DNA of 64,000 bases from an uncultured Verrucomicrobiota bacterium (GCA_902569115.1 CACFTI010000008.1:1-64000), one strand, 5' to 3'. Positions 16,436-26,112 are shown, counted from the stretch's first letter. The notes: generated from the sequence alone by a model not told the origin. Numbers and translations: made by a program.

Positions 16436-17833
16436 ATGACTGACTTAATCACTACACCTGAAACTTTCTGGAGTTCACTTCGCGAGCAACTCCTCGATGT
16501 AATCCCTGCAGACACATTTAGAGTGTGGTTTGACAATATGCGAGTCGGTAGACTTGATGATGACGGATGTGAGCTTATCGCACCTAATGAATTCTCGGCA
16601 ATCTGGATTCGTGACAACTACCTGGATGTTATTCGACAGGAAGCTGATCGATTGGTAGGCAGGCCTTACACCGTCGATTTGTTGGGCGATTTGGGTGAAG
16701 ATGAAGATTCGCAAGTTTCAGGCAAGGATCGCATAGGAAACAAAAAAACCAAAACATCGAAGGGAAGTAACCGAATAACTGGCCCTGCATTACAAGGACG
16801 CTCCCTTGGTATAAATCCAAAAAATACTTTTTCGAATTTCATAGTCGGGGGAGGCAGTGAGCTTGCACATGCTGCCTGCATAGCTGTTTCCAATGCCCCT
16901 GCTCATGCATACAATCCTTTGTTTTTATACGGTGAGACTGGTTTAGGCAAAACCCATTTGATGCATGCGGTGGCTCACCAAGCATTGAACCGTAACCCGT
17001 CATGCCGTATCACCTACGTGTCGTGCGAAAAATTTACTAATGAATTTATCCGTGCAATTCAGGAAAATTCTCTTACCAAATTTAGAGCTCGTTATCGCAG
17101 TGTAGATTATCTGCTTATTGACGACATCCAATTTTTGGCAGGCAAAGAAAGGATCCAAGAGGAATTCTTTCATACTTTTAATGAAATTTACGAAGCACAA
17201 AGACAAATTTTCTTAACATCTGATCGCCCTGCAGGTGAAATCGATAAGATTGAAAGCCGCTTGCTTTCACGATTTCAGTGGGGATTAGTCACCGATATTC
17301 AGGCTCCTGACTTAGAAACAAGGGTTGCAATACTTACCCGAAAGGCAGATGCCATGGGCATTAAGATTGAAGACGATATTTTGGAGTTTTTGGCAAAAAA
17401 TATTTCTAGAAATGTTCGCCGAATGGAAGGTGCATTGACTCGGGTCGCAGGTTATGTCGGTCTAACCCGTAAAAAGGCAGATTTAGAAACTGTTCAACGA
17501 CTGTTGCGTGATATTTTACGAGAGGAAAACCTCAGTCGAATCACAATCGAAGCTATTCAGAAAAAAGTAGTGGACTATTACCACTTACGAATGGCTGATA
17601 TGCTTTCTCGCCGCCGTCCGGCCAACATAGCTTTTCCTCGTCAAGTAGCAATGTATCTATCCCGCATTCTCACTGAGCATTCTTTGCAAGAAATTGGAGC
17701 AACTTTTGGTGGTAGAGACCATGGAACGGTTATTCACGCATGCAAAACCGTTGAGAATATGATGGATCAGGATGATTCAATCAAGCATTCGGTTGAGTTA
17801 CTGAACGAGCAACTTTCCCAAGCTATGGAGTAA
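16436..17833 (+). CDS. dnaA: Chromosomal replication initiator protein DnaA
   Basis: 465 residues. Domain I is at the N-terminus (FWSSLREQLLDVIPADTFRVWF), followed by a short linker, the AAA+ domain with Walker A GETGLGKTH, Walker B VDYLLIDDIQFL and sensor motifs (SRLLSRFQWGLV), and the C-terminal DNA-binding domain IV with the DnaA signature IGATFGGRDHGTVIHACKTV. It binds DnaA boxes and opens the replication origin. dnaN and recF do not follow, so the gene order differs from the classical dnaA-dnaN-recF-gyrB cluster. Long AT-rich upstream region with a DnaA box. Confidence 0.97.
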   Translation: MTDLITTPETFWSSLREQLLDVIPADTFRVWFDNMRVGRLDDDGCELIAPNEFSAIWIRDNYLDVIRQEADRLVGRPYTVDLLGDLGEDEDSQVSGKDRIGNKKTKTSKGSNRITGPALQGRSLGINPKNTFSNFIVGGGSELAHAACIAVSNAPAHAYNPLFLYGETGLGKTHLMHAVAHQALNRNPSCRITYVSCEKFTNEFIRAIQENSLTKFRARYRSVDYLLIDDIQFLAGKERIQEEFFHTFNEIYEAQRQIFLTSDRPAGEIDKIESRLLSRFQWGLVTDIQAPDLETRVAILTRKADAMGIKIEDDILEFLAKNISRNVRRMEGALTRVAGYVGLTRKKADLETVQRLLRDILREENLSRITIEAIQKKVVDYYHLRMADMLSRRRPANIAFPRQVAMYLSRILTEHSLQEIGATFGGRDHGTVIHACKTVENMMDQDDSIKHSVELLNEQLSQAME

Positions 17834-17895
17834 TTATCAGGTTTTTATTTTATAGTCCTGTTGATTTTTCTCTGTAATCCTTCATGATTACCTAA

Positions 17896-18444
17896 ATGAT
17901 AACAGAAAATTTTGAAGAAAGTGGCCTAAATGATGATGTCTCATCCTCTGAAGTCGATTCTGGTACAGCCACAAACAGTCCTTCCGATGACCAAAAAAGA
18001 CAAATAGCAAGCTGGGTTAATGATGGAATGGGTCTATCCGATATTCAGAAAAAAATTAATGATGACTTCGGTATAGTCATGACATACATGGATGTAAGGT
18101 TTTTGGTTGATGATTTGAACTTGGATCTGATTGACGAAGAGGATGAAGAGGAAGCGGCGGACGCTGATGACAATTCGGGAGATGATGAAACGGCACCTTC
18201 TCCTGGAGATCCTCTTGATGATTCTGCTGGAGGAGTGCAGGTTGAACTAGATACAGTGACTCCCCCAGGTGCTATGGCTAGCGGGAGCGTCACTTTCTCT
18301 GATGGTCAGCATAAAAAATGGACCCTTGATCAATTTGGCCGTCTTGGTCTCACCGGTGGAGAAGAAGGATATAAGCCTTCAGACGAGGATGTGATGGAGT
18401 TTCAGAAGCAACTTGATTCAGCACTTCGCGGTAAAGGTTTCTAA
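17896..18444 (+). CDS. Acidic protein of unknown function
   Basis: 182 residues, very acidic overall. Three parts can be seen: an N-terminal ~75 residues with a helix-turn-helix-like segment (QIASWVNDGMGLSDIQKKI and ...MDVRFLVDDLNL), an Asp/Glu/Pro/Ser-rich low-complexity linker (about 80-115), and a C-terminal ~60-residue globular part (SGSVTFSDGQHKKWTLDQFG ... EDVMEFQKQLD). No signal peptide or membrane segment. It starts 62 bp after dnaA in the same direction. The first part could bind DNA, but this is only a pattern impression. Not recognised as a named family. Confidence 0.75.
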   Translation: MITENFEESGLNDDVSSSEVDSGTATNSPSDDQKRQIASWVNDGMGLSDIQKKINDDFGIVMTYMDVRFLVDDLNLDLIDEEDEEEAADADDNSGDDETAPSPGDPLDDSAGGVQVELDTVTPPGAMASGSVTFSDGQHKKWTLDQFGRLGLTGGEEGYKPSDEDVMEFQKQLDSALRGKGF

Positions 18445-18462
18445 TCGGTAGATTTTTTCTGG

Positions 18463-20118
18463 CTATTCTCTTGAATGGACGAAAATCGTTTTTTCAAGTT
18501 TCTCAATTTGACTATAGCGGTTAACTACCTTTTTGGTGCTAATTTTGGGTAAAGCAACCCTGAGCACTACATTCTCAATTTCATGGGTAAGTCTCATTGC
18601 CAGAACCTGTTTTTTTTCTAGTTTAAATCTTTCGTTTTCGATTTGAGCAGATTCTTCCCTCCGCTTCTTGTAATCACTCCATTCATTGTCTTGATTTGAT
18701 AGAGTAATTAACTTGGACGAGTTTCCTGTTTTTTTAAGTGTGTCGACCTTAGGGTGCTGCATATTCGCGAGTTCAGGCCATTCCTTCAATAACCTTGTCT
18801 TAATTTTGTTTTTCAACTTTTTCTTCTGCTCATCTTTTGCCTTTTTAGCTTTCGCAAGTTCTTCCCGTCTCTTTTTGATTTCTTTAATTTTATCCTCTGC
18901 GTTCTCGAACAAATTTTCGTCTTGGAGTGAAAGTTTGCGAGCTAGAGATTGAATAATGGCTTTCGATTCAGGAGATGCAGAAAGTAGAATTTCTGAGATA
19001 GGGTCAGTTCGAAAGAGCCACTCTTCTTGAAGAAATTCTCGTTTCGAAGAATTTGAATCCGTCCCTGATAAGATCTCTTTGGCATTGTTTCTCAAACCAA
19101 TGATGGCACTTTCTTTTTGGGATGGCTCAAATGAAGAAAAACTACGCAGAAACATATCAGATGTCTTGATTGGAATATCTATGGTGTTTGAATTGATGAC
19201 GACATAAGCGTGTGCCTCTGTTAAGGAAGTATTACCATCCCCATCGAAATCGGGTTTTGGAATTTTTTTTCCAATTCTTGATTCACCACAAAGTGCTTCC
19301 CAAAAGTATGTGCTATACTCCTGATAATTCTCTTCTCGAATATCAGGAGTGCAACCTGCAGCGACTCGGTCGTGTACGGTAGCAAAAAAACCGGCCCGTA
19401 TTTGTGGATGAAGGCCTTTTTTCTCATCTCCCTCACGGAAAATATAATCGGCGAAGCCACCGCTGTAACACTGAACCATAACCAAAATAAAGGTTTGGTC
19501 GGGCGGAAGTGAATCCAATTTCTTGGAAAATTCAGAAACTTTAAACTTATAATTATTCCATAAGTACGCAGTTGTGTTGTTCGGGGTCTTTTTTTCTCCT
19601 TTGCCACCGTGACCAGTGAAATAGATAAGATTAGAAGATTGTACTGAGCTAGAGTTTAAATCCTTTATCCAATCGTCGAATTCTTTGATTGATGACGGTC
19701 CGTCGGCATTTAAATGATTATTTCTATACTGGTTATACATCCCCCGTGTTGATCCAAAAATCTCCGCTAGGATTAAATTGGGTTCTGGTACAGTAAAAGT
19801 TGGGTTGCGGTATTTAATGTCTCTTGATGAAGCCATACCGTCTGCAAAAAAGGTTTTTGTTTTGAATTTGCTTAATCCAATTTTATCTTTTTGTCGGTGA
19901 AGATATTTGACATTACTTTCGAGTGAAACTTCGTTGCCGGATGGAGAATATCCCCCACCTAAAATCAATAAATTAAAGTTATGCTCGTCAGATTCTATAC
20001 CCCGTGTGGCAGAAATGTTGCGTTTTGGCTGTATTTCTTTCTTTTTGATTTCGGATTTGGAATCATGGCTTAAGCATAAGAAAAAAAGCAGGCATAAGAT
20101 AAGGTAAAAACCATTCAT
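18463..20118 (-). CDS. Secreted caspase-like (clan CD) cysteine peptidase with EF-hand loop
   Basis: 551 residues. Residues 1-22 form a signal peptide. The caspase/legumain-like core has LLILGGGYSPSGNE (start of the fold), the catalytic His in LIYFTGHGGKG (H170) and the catalytic Cys in ILVMVQCYSGGFAD (C217), giving the His-Gly and Gln-Cys pairs of clan CD peptidases (C13/C14-like). At 290-301 lies a complete 12-residue EF-hand calcium loop, DFDGDGNTSLTE. The C-terminal third is a charged Lys/Glu-rich, coiled-coil-like region (about 400-530). Probably a secreted or periplasmic protease whose activity may depend on calcium; its targets are unknown. Converges with the acidic protein gene. Confidence 0.7.
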   Translation of the reverse strand: MNGFYLILCLLFFLCLSHDSKSEIKKKEIQPKRNISATRGIESDEHNFNLLILGGGYSPSGNEVSLESNVKYLHRQKDKIGLSKFKTKTFFADGMASSRDIKYRNPTFTVPEPNLILAEIFGSTRGMYNQYRNNHLNADGPSSIKEFDDWIKDLNSSSVQSSNLIYFTGHGGKGEKKTPNNTTAYLWNNYKFKVSEFSKKLDSLPPDQTFILVMVQCYSGGFADYIFREGDEKKGLHPQIRAGFFATVHDRVAAGCTPDIREENYQEYSTYFWEALCGESRIGKKIPKPDFDGDGNTSLTEAHAYVVINSNTIDIPIKTSDMFLRSFSSFEPSQKESAIIGLRNNAKEILSGTDSNSSKREFLQEEWLFRTDPISEILLSASPESKAIIQSLARKLSLQDENLFENAEDKIKEIKKRREELAKAKKAKDEQKKKLKNKIKTRLLKEWPELANMQHPKVDTLKKTGNSSKLITLSNQDNEWSDYKKRREESAQIENERFKLEKKQVLAMRLTHEIENVVLRVALPKISTKKVVNRYSQIEKLEKTIFVHSRE

Positions 20119-20179
20119 ACATTCATCCCATTTTGAAATCGTAGATTTGGCAAGAATCGTTGCGCTGAAATGTTGAAAT

Positions 20180-21055
20180 TTAATTTATTTGCTTTATTCC
20201 TCCCCGAATCGCACCTGCTTGGGTCGAGCCATAATTTTCCATAAATGCATCAGAAATGGGACGACTGTTGGGCATCGATATCCAAACGCGCAATAGGTGA
20301 CGCCTTTTTTCTGGTTCAGGGAAATCCTCGAAGGCTGTCCTTCGGTGAAGCTTGATCCAGTTGTTCAGTATTAGAATCTCGCCCCTTTTCATGGTAAACT
20401 TTTCCTGTATTTCCGGCCTTTCACAAACTTCATCCAGAAAATCAATCGCCAATCTTTGGGAATGAGTGAGTGAAGGACAGTTATCATCATGATCAGCCCG
20501 GTCAATGAGTACACGAAGATAAGAACATGCAAAATAACCCTGGCATGCGGACAAGATAGGCTGCATTACAAAAGGTTTTTGGTTTCCCTGGTCAATAACA
20601 TGTCTCTTGTAGGGAAATCGTTGTTGCAAAACCTCATAAAGATCCGGACGTTCAGACTGGATGATTTCTGCTATTTTTCGGCTGTCAACGACTTGATTTT
20701 CTCCCCCGGACATCGCAGGCATCATACACAGGAAGGCAATTACATCGCACCTGTCAGTATGGAACCCCAGTTTATTTTTTGTATTAGGACCTCTAGTTCT
20801 CGGATCATTTTTGCCAAAGGATTCATTACGAATACTTAAGACAAGTTCACCCTTTGTACTTTGAGAAACTGGAGTTCCCAGTTTCTTGCAAAACTCTAAA
20901 AACCAATCGGAAGATTCATTAAATTCCTCAAAATTTTTCTCTGTTCGTATTCGAATCATACCAGATCCTTTTTCCAGTTCATCCCTGACGGTTTCGGTTG
21001 TGAAATCTCTTTCAGACAGGATACTAATTGAGTGTATTGACTTTTCTTTTGTCAT
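20180..21055 (-). CDS. TauD/TfdA-family Fe(II)/2-oxoglutarate dioxygenase
   Basis: 291 residues. The iron-binding facial triad is visible as FHTDRCD (H99, D101) and LHRRTAF (H237), with the 2-oxoglutarate-binding arginine probably in RRHLLRVW. SGGENQVVDSRKI after the HxD is typical of the TauD/TfdA/CSN-like family. These enzymes hydroxylate small molecules such as sulfonates, betaines or amino acids, with CO2 and succinate as by-products. No sulfonate transporter or betaine gene is adjacent, so the substrate cannot be named. No signal peptide; cytoplasmic. Transcribed divergently from the large secreted protease gene with only 21 bp between start codons. Confidence 0.85.
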   Translation of the reverse strand: MTKEKSIHSISILSERDFTTETVRDELEKGSGMIRIRTEKNFEEFNESSDWFLEFCKKLGTPVSQSTKGELVLSIRNESFGKNDPRTRGPNTKNKLGFHTDRCDVIAFLCMMPAMSGGENQVVDSRKIAEIIQSERPDLYEVLQQRFPYKRHVIDQGNQKPFVMQPILSACQGYFACSYLRVLIDRADHDDNCPSLTHSQRLAIDFLDEVCERPEIQEKFTMKRGEILILNNWIKLHRRTAFEDFPEPEKRRHLLRVWISMPNSRPISDAFMENYGSTQAGAIRGGIKQIN

Positions 21056-21076
21056 GGAAATTATGGGTACTGCTCG

Positions 21077-24000
21077 ATGAATAATCTAATGACCGAAGTC
21101 AGGAAAGTATTTTTGCCAATAGTTTTTTTCAATGCCTTTATCTGCACATCAATTGGAGCCAATGTCTTGTTATCGATTCCTGCTTTTGAATCTTCCAAAA
21201 TAGAATTGGAGCTTAGAGAGGGAGATCTACTAGTATTTCATCGAATTTCTGGCCGACTGTTCTCGCCTTCAATAGATGGTTTTTCTTGGACAGGGAGCAC
21301 AGTAGATGGGTCGAGTTTCCTGACTGTTGTGAAGGTTAAGAATTTCTGGCGAGGTTCAGTAATCACTGCTCAGGGGAGTTATAAGTTAGAAGGTAATGGT
21401 GGAGGAATAAGTGTTTTTCCTGACCAAAAAAAAGTACGAGATTGTGGGGGTTGTAAATATACTGACCTCCATTTACGAGATCCCCGAAGTTATGCTCAGT
21501 CAGTTCATTCGTGGAGGAATTCAGATGCTGGTCTTATTGATTTGATGGTAATCTATCCCACTGCAGTTAAACAAGCAATTGGTGGAGAGGCACTTACCAT
21601 TGCAGAAATTGAAACAGCCATTGCTGACACAAATTTATGTTTTCGAAACAGTGAAGTGGATTTACAACTCCGTTTGGTTCATTGTGCAGAAACTTCATAC
21701 ACTCCAACCGGCAACTTAGGAATCGACCTCGATCGATTAACAGAAAAAAATGACGGGTTTCTCGATGATGCTCACTCTTTGCGTGAACAATTTGGTGCAG
21801 ATATCGTCACCTTGCTTTCAACAGATAGTAGCAGTGGGGGGTTGGCAAAAACTTTAACTTTTCCTTCGTTAAAGTTTGCTGAGTCAGCATTTAATGTCTG
21901 CGTCTGGGATCAAATAACCGCCCCGGGATATACGCTTGCCCATGAAATTGGTCACAATCTGGGATGTCTGCATAACCGAGAAGATGTAAGTGACCCAGAT
22001 GAGAGTGCGGCTAATGACTATGGCGATTTTTCCTACGGGAAGCGCTGGTTTATCGAGTCGGCTGGCTACAAGACAGTGATGTCCTACAACGACTCATCCA
22101 TGTCTTATCAAAATTCCATTCCATTTTTTTCAAATCCCCTCGTATCTTATTTGGGAGTTTCGACTGGAAATGAAAATAGTGAAGATAATGCTTTGGCATT
22201 AAATCTGTCTGCACCTTATGCCTCTAATTTTCGAAGTTCAGTGGTGCAGGCTATTTTGCCCAGTGTTTTTTCACTAGATGTAAAGGAGGGGGAATATGCT
22301 TCCTTTAAGTTAAGATTGGCTATGAAACCTGAAATGGCGTTGACGATCAATTTATCCCTGTCTTCAGATGTTAATTTTCAACTGGGATCTGCAAGCACGA
22401 TAACCTTTGATTCAAGCAACTGGAATATTGGTGTCCCGGTGATTGTGTATGGTCGAAAAGTTGAGTCAGGCACTTCAAGTATTGGCACTCTTAGTTTTTC
22501 AGATGCAACGATAGGAAGTAGTGTGATCGAATTAAAACTCGTGGAGAATCCTTCCGCCACTCAAGCCCTCAATTTTCATTCTGGTGTCGTAGTTAACCAA
22601 TATGGCTTTCCGATTGAGGGAGTGGAATTTTTATCTTCCGACAGTCAAGTTGTCATGACGAGTGATCAAAATGGAACATTCGGAAAAGATATGTCACAGT
22701 ATGTGTCGAATACCTTTATTTTAAAAAAGGATGGATATTCTTTTGAGCCAAGCACTCTGGTCATAGCAGAAGAGGATGAATATTTAATCTCTCATGAATT
22801 TATCGGTTCTAGATCTTCGGTAGTTTATGTCGACCAATCAGCCACTGGAAGGAATAATGGGACAAGTTGGGTAGATGCATTCACGAACCTTAGCGACGCA
22901 TTATCTCTACGAGCTCCCGTATCTCAAGTGTGGGTTGCCAGAGGTACATATTTTCCAGATAAAGTACGCTCAGCATCATTTGTGATGCCTGGGGGAATTG
23001 AGGTATTGGGTGGGTTTTCAGGTACTGAAATATCAACTGCAGAACGTGATCCTTCTTTATATCCGACAATACTTTCCGGAGATATTGGGATATCAGGTTT
23101 CGCTAAGGATAATTCTTTTCATGTGGTGATCGCATTAGATGGGGCAATGATTGACGGGTTCATTATCGAAGATGGAAATGCCAGTGAAAATTTCACCAAT
23201 GATAGCAGAGGAGTTGGAGGAGGGTTGTGGTCAGAGGGAGCAGTTTTTGAGCTGCGTAATTGCCAGTTTAGAAATAACTGGGCATATCAAGGCGGTGCCG
23301 GAGCCTGGGTGGAAGAGGGAAATGCAACTTTTACAAACTGTAATTTTATCACAAATAAAACAGGTTCCACTGGCAGTGGTGGGGCAATGAAAGCGATTAA
23401 CTCATCAATCTATCTGAGTGTTTGCGATTTTGCTGAAAATTATGGTTTTTATGGAGGGGGTGCTCTTCATCAGGAGGGTGGACTATTGGAAGTAAATAAC
23501 ACTAAGTTTTCTGAAAATGTGAATCCGTCCTGGAATGGTGGGGGTGCTCTTTTTCTTAAGAATGTTGAAGGTGAAATGAATTTATCCTCCTTCATCAAAA
23601 ACGAAACTTATGCAAATAATTATGGAGGAGCGGTTAAATTGATAAATTCATCCCCCTTGATTACTCAATGTTTGTTTTCAAAGAATAAAAGTAGGAGTAA
23701 TTCGGCAGGAGCAATCTACATAGACGAAACTTCAGCTCCCAAACTTTCTTCGAATGAATTTAATGAAAATTATGCAAAAAGCTGGGGTGGGGCAATCTAC
23801 TCTGAAACTGCAGATTTAAATGTATCGGGTGGATCATTTTATGGAAACTGGGCAACTTTTGGAGGGGCCGTTGCGACCAATGGTACTCAGCTAACGAGTT
23901 TCAACAGTGTCAAGGCACTCGGTAATGAGGCAAACGCAACTTCTGGTTCACAGGGTGGTTTTCTTTTTCTTGGCAATGGAGCCCAAGCAAATACATTTAC

Positions 24001-25123
24001 CAATTGTCTTTTTTCCGGTAACCGTTCCAATTATAGGCACGGCGTATTGGCGGGTGCTGGTACATCCAAGTTTTTGCATTGTACTTTTTTTGGAAATGAG
24101 GCTGAACAACTTGGAGCAATTTCGTTATTATTTTCTGGTCAATCTGTAAGGATTGATAACTCGATTTTGTGGAATAATTCTGATGCCAACGGTATTGAAA
24201 TAGATGTGAATTCAGGAACTGTTTCTATTTATCATTCAGTGTTCGATTCTGATAAAACGCCATGGATCACTGCCAGCGGAAATAATTTGAATGCTGACCC
24301 TGAATTTATAAATCCAGCAGGGGAGGATGGAGTGGTTGGAACATTGGATGACGATCTCTCTTTTACTGAAACAAGCCCAGTAATTGATGCAGGAAATACT
24401 GGGCTTAGCAACTTACCTACTTTTGATCTATTGGGACAGATGCGGGATGGGAATCCCGATCTTGGTGCATTTGAATATTTTGAAAATTCTTTACCAGTAT
24501 TTTCCGGGGAATTATCTTTTTCAGTCGATGAGGGAAATGCGACAATTGGACAAGCTTTGGCTACAGATGTTGATGGGCACGATTTGATATATTCAATAAT
24601 TGGAGGAAATGATCAGTCCGAGGTGCTGATCAATTCTGTTACCGGGGTTTTATCTTTTTCCGAAACCACTGACTATGAATACCCCAATGACTCAAACTTA
24701 GACAATAAATATGAAATAAAGGTTCGCGTATCGGATGGTTTTTCAAATGTTCAAGCTGATTATGAAATTTTTGTCACTGATGTAGATGAATCAGCAACAT
24801 CTTCTGATCAGGCAACCTTTTTGATAAATGGATTTCCAGTTAGTTATGGATGGAAAGATGCTTCTTGGTTTGGCACCTACTATGCTGAATTTTTTCCCTG
24901 GGTATACCACGAGTCATTGGGGTGGCTATACATTATCCAGCAAAAAAATACCCAAGTTTGGATGTGGCAGAGTTCTCAGGGTTGGTTATGGACAACCCCC
25001 CAACTCTTTCCATTCTATTATCAGAGTGAAAAGATGAGATGGTCCTATTCTGGGAGTGGTGATTTTATGGGAATGTACTACCTTTTTGGGGAACCTGATC
25101 CAGGTTGGAAAATTTTAGAATAA
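21077..25123 (+). CDS. Giant secreted metzincin metalloprotease with beta-helix and W-rich C-terminal domain
   Basis: 1348 residues. An N-terminal signal (about 1-28) and propeptide-like region precede a reprolysin-like zinc protease domain (about 150-400) with HEIGHNLGCLH (zinc ligands H289, H293, H299) and a Met-turn TVMSY (M335). A Calx-beta-like or Ig-like part (400-500) and a carboxypeptidase-regulatory-like part (500-580) follow. Then comes a long right-handed parallel beta-helix (about 583-1110) opening with VVYVDQSATGRNNGTSWVDA and carrying many NN/GGA repeats, a cadherin-like repeat (1140-1235), and a ~90-residue C-terminal domain with ten Trp (GWLY, WMWQ, GWLWTT). Probably exported and surface-attached or released, and may degrade proteins and bind polysaccharide. 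No neighbouring gene is clearly linked. Confidence 0.8.
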   Translation: MNNLMTEVRKVFLPIVFFNAFICTSIGANVLLSIPAFESSKIELELREGDLLVFHRISGRLFSPSIDGFSWTGSTVDGSSFLTVVKVKNFWRGSVITAQGSYKLEGNGGGISVFPDQKKVRDCGGCKYTDLHLRDPRSYAQSVHSWRNSDAGLIDLMVIYPTAVKQAIGGEALTIAEIETAIADTNLCFRNSEVDLQLRLVHCAETSYTPTGNLGIDLDRLTEKNDGFLDDAHSLREQFGADIVTLLSTDSSSGGLAKTLTFPSLKFAESAFNVCVWDQITAPGYTLAHEIGHNLGCLHNREDVSDPDESAANDYGDFSYGKRWFIESAGYKTVMSYNDSSMSYQNSIPFFSNPLVSYLGVSTGNENSEDNALALNLSAPYASNFRSSVVQAILPSVFSLDVKEGEYASFKLRLAMKPEMALTINLSLSSDVNFQLGSASTITFDSSNWNIGVPVIVYGRKVESGTSSIGTLSFSDATIGSSVIELKLVENPSATQALNFHSGVVVNQYGFPIEGVEFLSSDSQVVMTSDQNGTFGKDMSQYVSNTFILKKDGYSFEPSTLVIAEEDEYLISHEFIGSRSSVVYVDQSATGRNNGTSWVDAFTNLSDALSLRAPVSQVWVARGTYFPDKVRSASFVMPGGIEVLGGFSGTEISTAERDPSLYPTILSGDIGISGFAKDNSFHVVIALDGAMIDGFIIEDGNASENFTNDSRGVGGGLWSEGAVFELRNCQFRNNWAYQGGAGAWVEEGNATFTNCNFITNKTGSTGSGGAMKAINSSIYLSVCDFAENYGFYGGGALHQEGGLLEVNNTKFSENVNPSWNGGGALFLKNVEGEMNLSSFIKNETYANNYGGAVKLINSSPLITQCLFSKNKSRSNSAGAIYIDETSAPKLSSNEFNENYAKSWGGAIYSETADLNVSGGSFYGNWATFGGAVATNGTQLTSFNSVKALGNEANATSGSQGGFLFLGNGAQANTFTNCLFSGNRSNYRHGVLAGAGTSKFLHCTFFGNEAEQLGAISLLFSGQSVRIDNSILWNNSDANGIEIDVNSGTVSIYHSVFDSDKTPWITASGNNLNADPEFINPAGEDGVVGTLDDDLSFTETSPVIDAGNTGLSNLPTFDLLGQMRDGNPDLGAFEYFENSLPVFSGELSFSVDEGNATIGQALATDVDGHDLIYSIIGGNDQSEVLINSVTGVLSFSETTDYEYPNDSNLDNKYEIKVRVSDGFSNVQADYEIFVTDVDESATSSDQATFLINGFPVSYGWKDASWFGTYYAEFFPWVYHESLGWLYIIQQKNTQVWMWQSSQGWLWTTPQLFPFYYQSEKMRWSYSGSGDFMGMYYLFGEPDPGWKILE

Positions 25124-25128
25124 TTTAT

Positions 25129-26112
25129 TTAAGGTAAGGAAACCTTAATGATACCCCTAACGGGTGGATCACCGATTCTATAGAAGTGGTAGTCTAAAAA
25201 TGGAATGACCCATCTGCTTGTGAAAGATTTAGGTATGGAGTGTCCTCCTTTTTGAACTGATATCAAAGTGCTTTTGTTTCCTTTTAATTGTAATTTTCGG
25301 TGTAGAATTAAAGATTGATTATAGGGAACCAAAGGATCTTCTGTACCATGAAAATGTAAAAAAGGAGGAAGGTTGCTTGTTACATGATGTAATGGAGATG
25401 CTTGTTTGGCTAGTTTTTGATTTTGCCTTATGGGCACGCCGAGAAGTCTACTTTCAGGTGAGTTGGGGGAGTGATGGACTATTTTACTAGGGTAATTATC
25501 CATCTGTAAAAAAGCACTCGGTCCATAATAGTTAATTACAGCCTGTACCTCTTCAGTTGTCTTAATGAAACGATTGAAATTTTGATTCCTCGGATACACC
25601 CCAAGCATAGAAGCGAGGTGACCTCCTGCGGATGATCCCCAGACTGCAATTTTTTTTGGATTTATGCAGAATTGGGATGCATTTTCCCGTAACCATTTGA
25701 TTGCAGATCTACAGTCCTCTATTTGAGCGGGCCATTTACTTTCTCCACTTAACCGATAGTTGATTGTCGCTCCAATGTATCTGCCTGTATTTATCAATGT
25801 CCCTATTCTCCCTGGTTCGTATCCACTTTCTTTACTTCCGTTTGTCCAGCCTCCACCATGAATCCAAATAACTAGTGGGAGCTTTGGAGAAGAGTCGTTG
25901 CCGAGGGATTGGGGGAGAATAATGTCGAGGGACTGTCGTTTATTCTGGTCTCCAAAGTAATCAATATCGCGAATTACACGAAAAGTAGACTTTTTTTGAT
26001 TGGCAAAAATAGACAAAGAGCTTGCAGATATAAATAGTAAGGCAAAGTAGACTTTTACCCTGCTTCTCAAAGATGGGAATCTCCGGCTAGTTCTTGACCA
26101 ATTTTGATGCAT
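25129..26112 (-). CDS. Secreted alpha/beta-hydrolase, esterase/lipase type (BD-FAE-like)
   Basis: 327 residues. After a long, basic n-region a hydrophobic stretch (VYFALLFISASSLSIFA) gives a likely signal peptide. The oxyanion-hole motif IHGGGWTNG, the nucleophile elbow WGSSAGGHLA, FHGTEDPLVP (Asp) and KGGHS (His) complete an alpha/beta-hydrolase triad. The family often removes acetyl or feruloyl groups from polysaccharides, or acts on other small esters; the substrate here is not known. The start codon lies inside the end of the upstream gene (26-bp overlap), suggesting cotranscription and coupling. It converges on the large metalloprotease gene with a 5-bp gap; a short hairpin covers the gap. 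Confidence 0.82.
   Translation of the reverse strand: MHQNWSRTSRRFPSLRSRVKVYFALLFISASSLSIFANQKKSTFRVIRDIDYFGDQNKRQSLDIILPQSLGNDSSPKLPLVIWIHGGGWTNGSKESGYEPGRIGTLINTGRYIGATINYRLSGESKWPAQIEDCRSAIKWLRENASQFCINPKKIAVWGSSAGGHLASMLGVYPRNQNFNRFIKTTEEVQAVINYYGPSAFLQMDNYPSKIVHHSPNSPESRLLGVPIRQNQKLAKQASPLHHVTSNLPPFLHFHGTEDPLVPYNQSLILHRKLQLKGNKSTLISVQKGGHSIPKSFTSRWVIPFLDYHFYRIGDPPVRGIIKVSLP

Noticed and set aside
25129..25148. 7-bp inverted repeat between the metalloprotease and esterase genes as a bidirectional terminator
   Set aside because: AT-rich stem (TTAAGGT/ACCTTAA) and no T run on either side; not convincing as a terminator.
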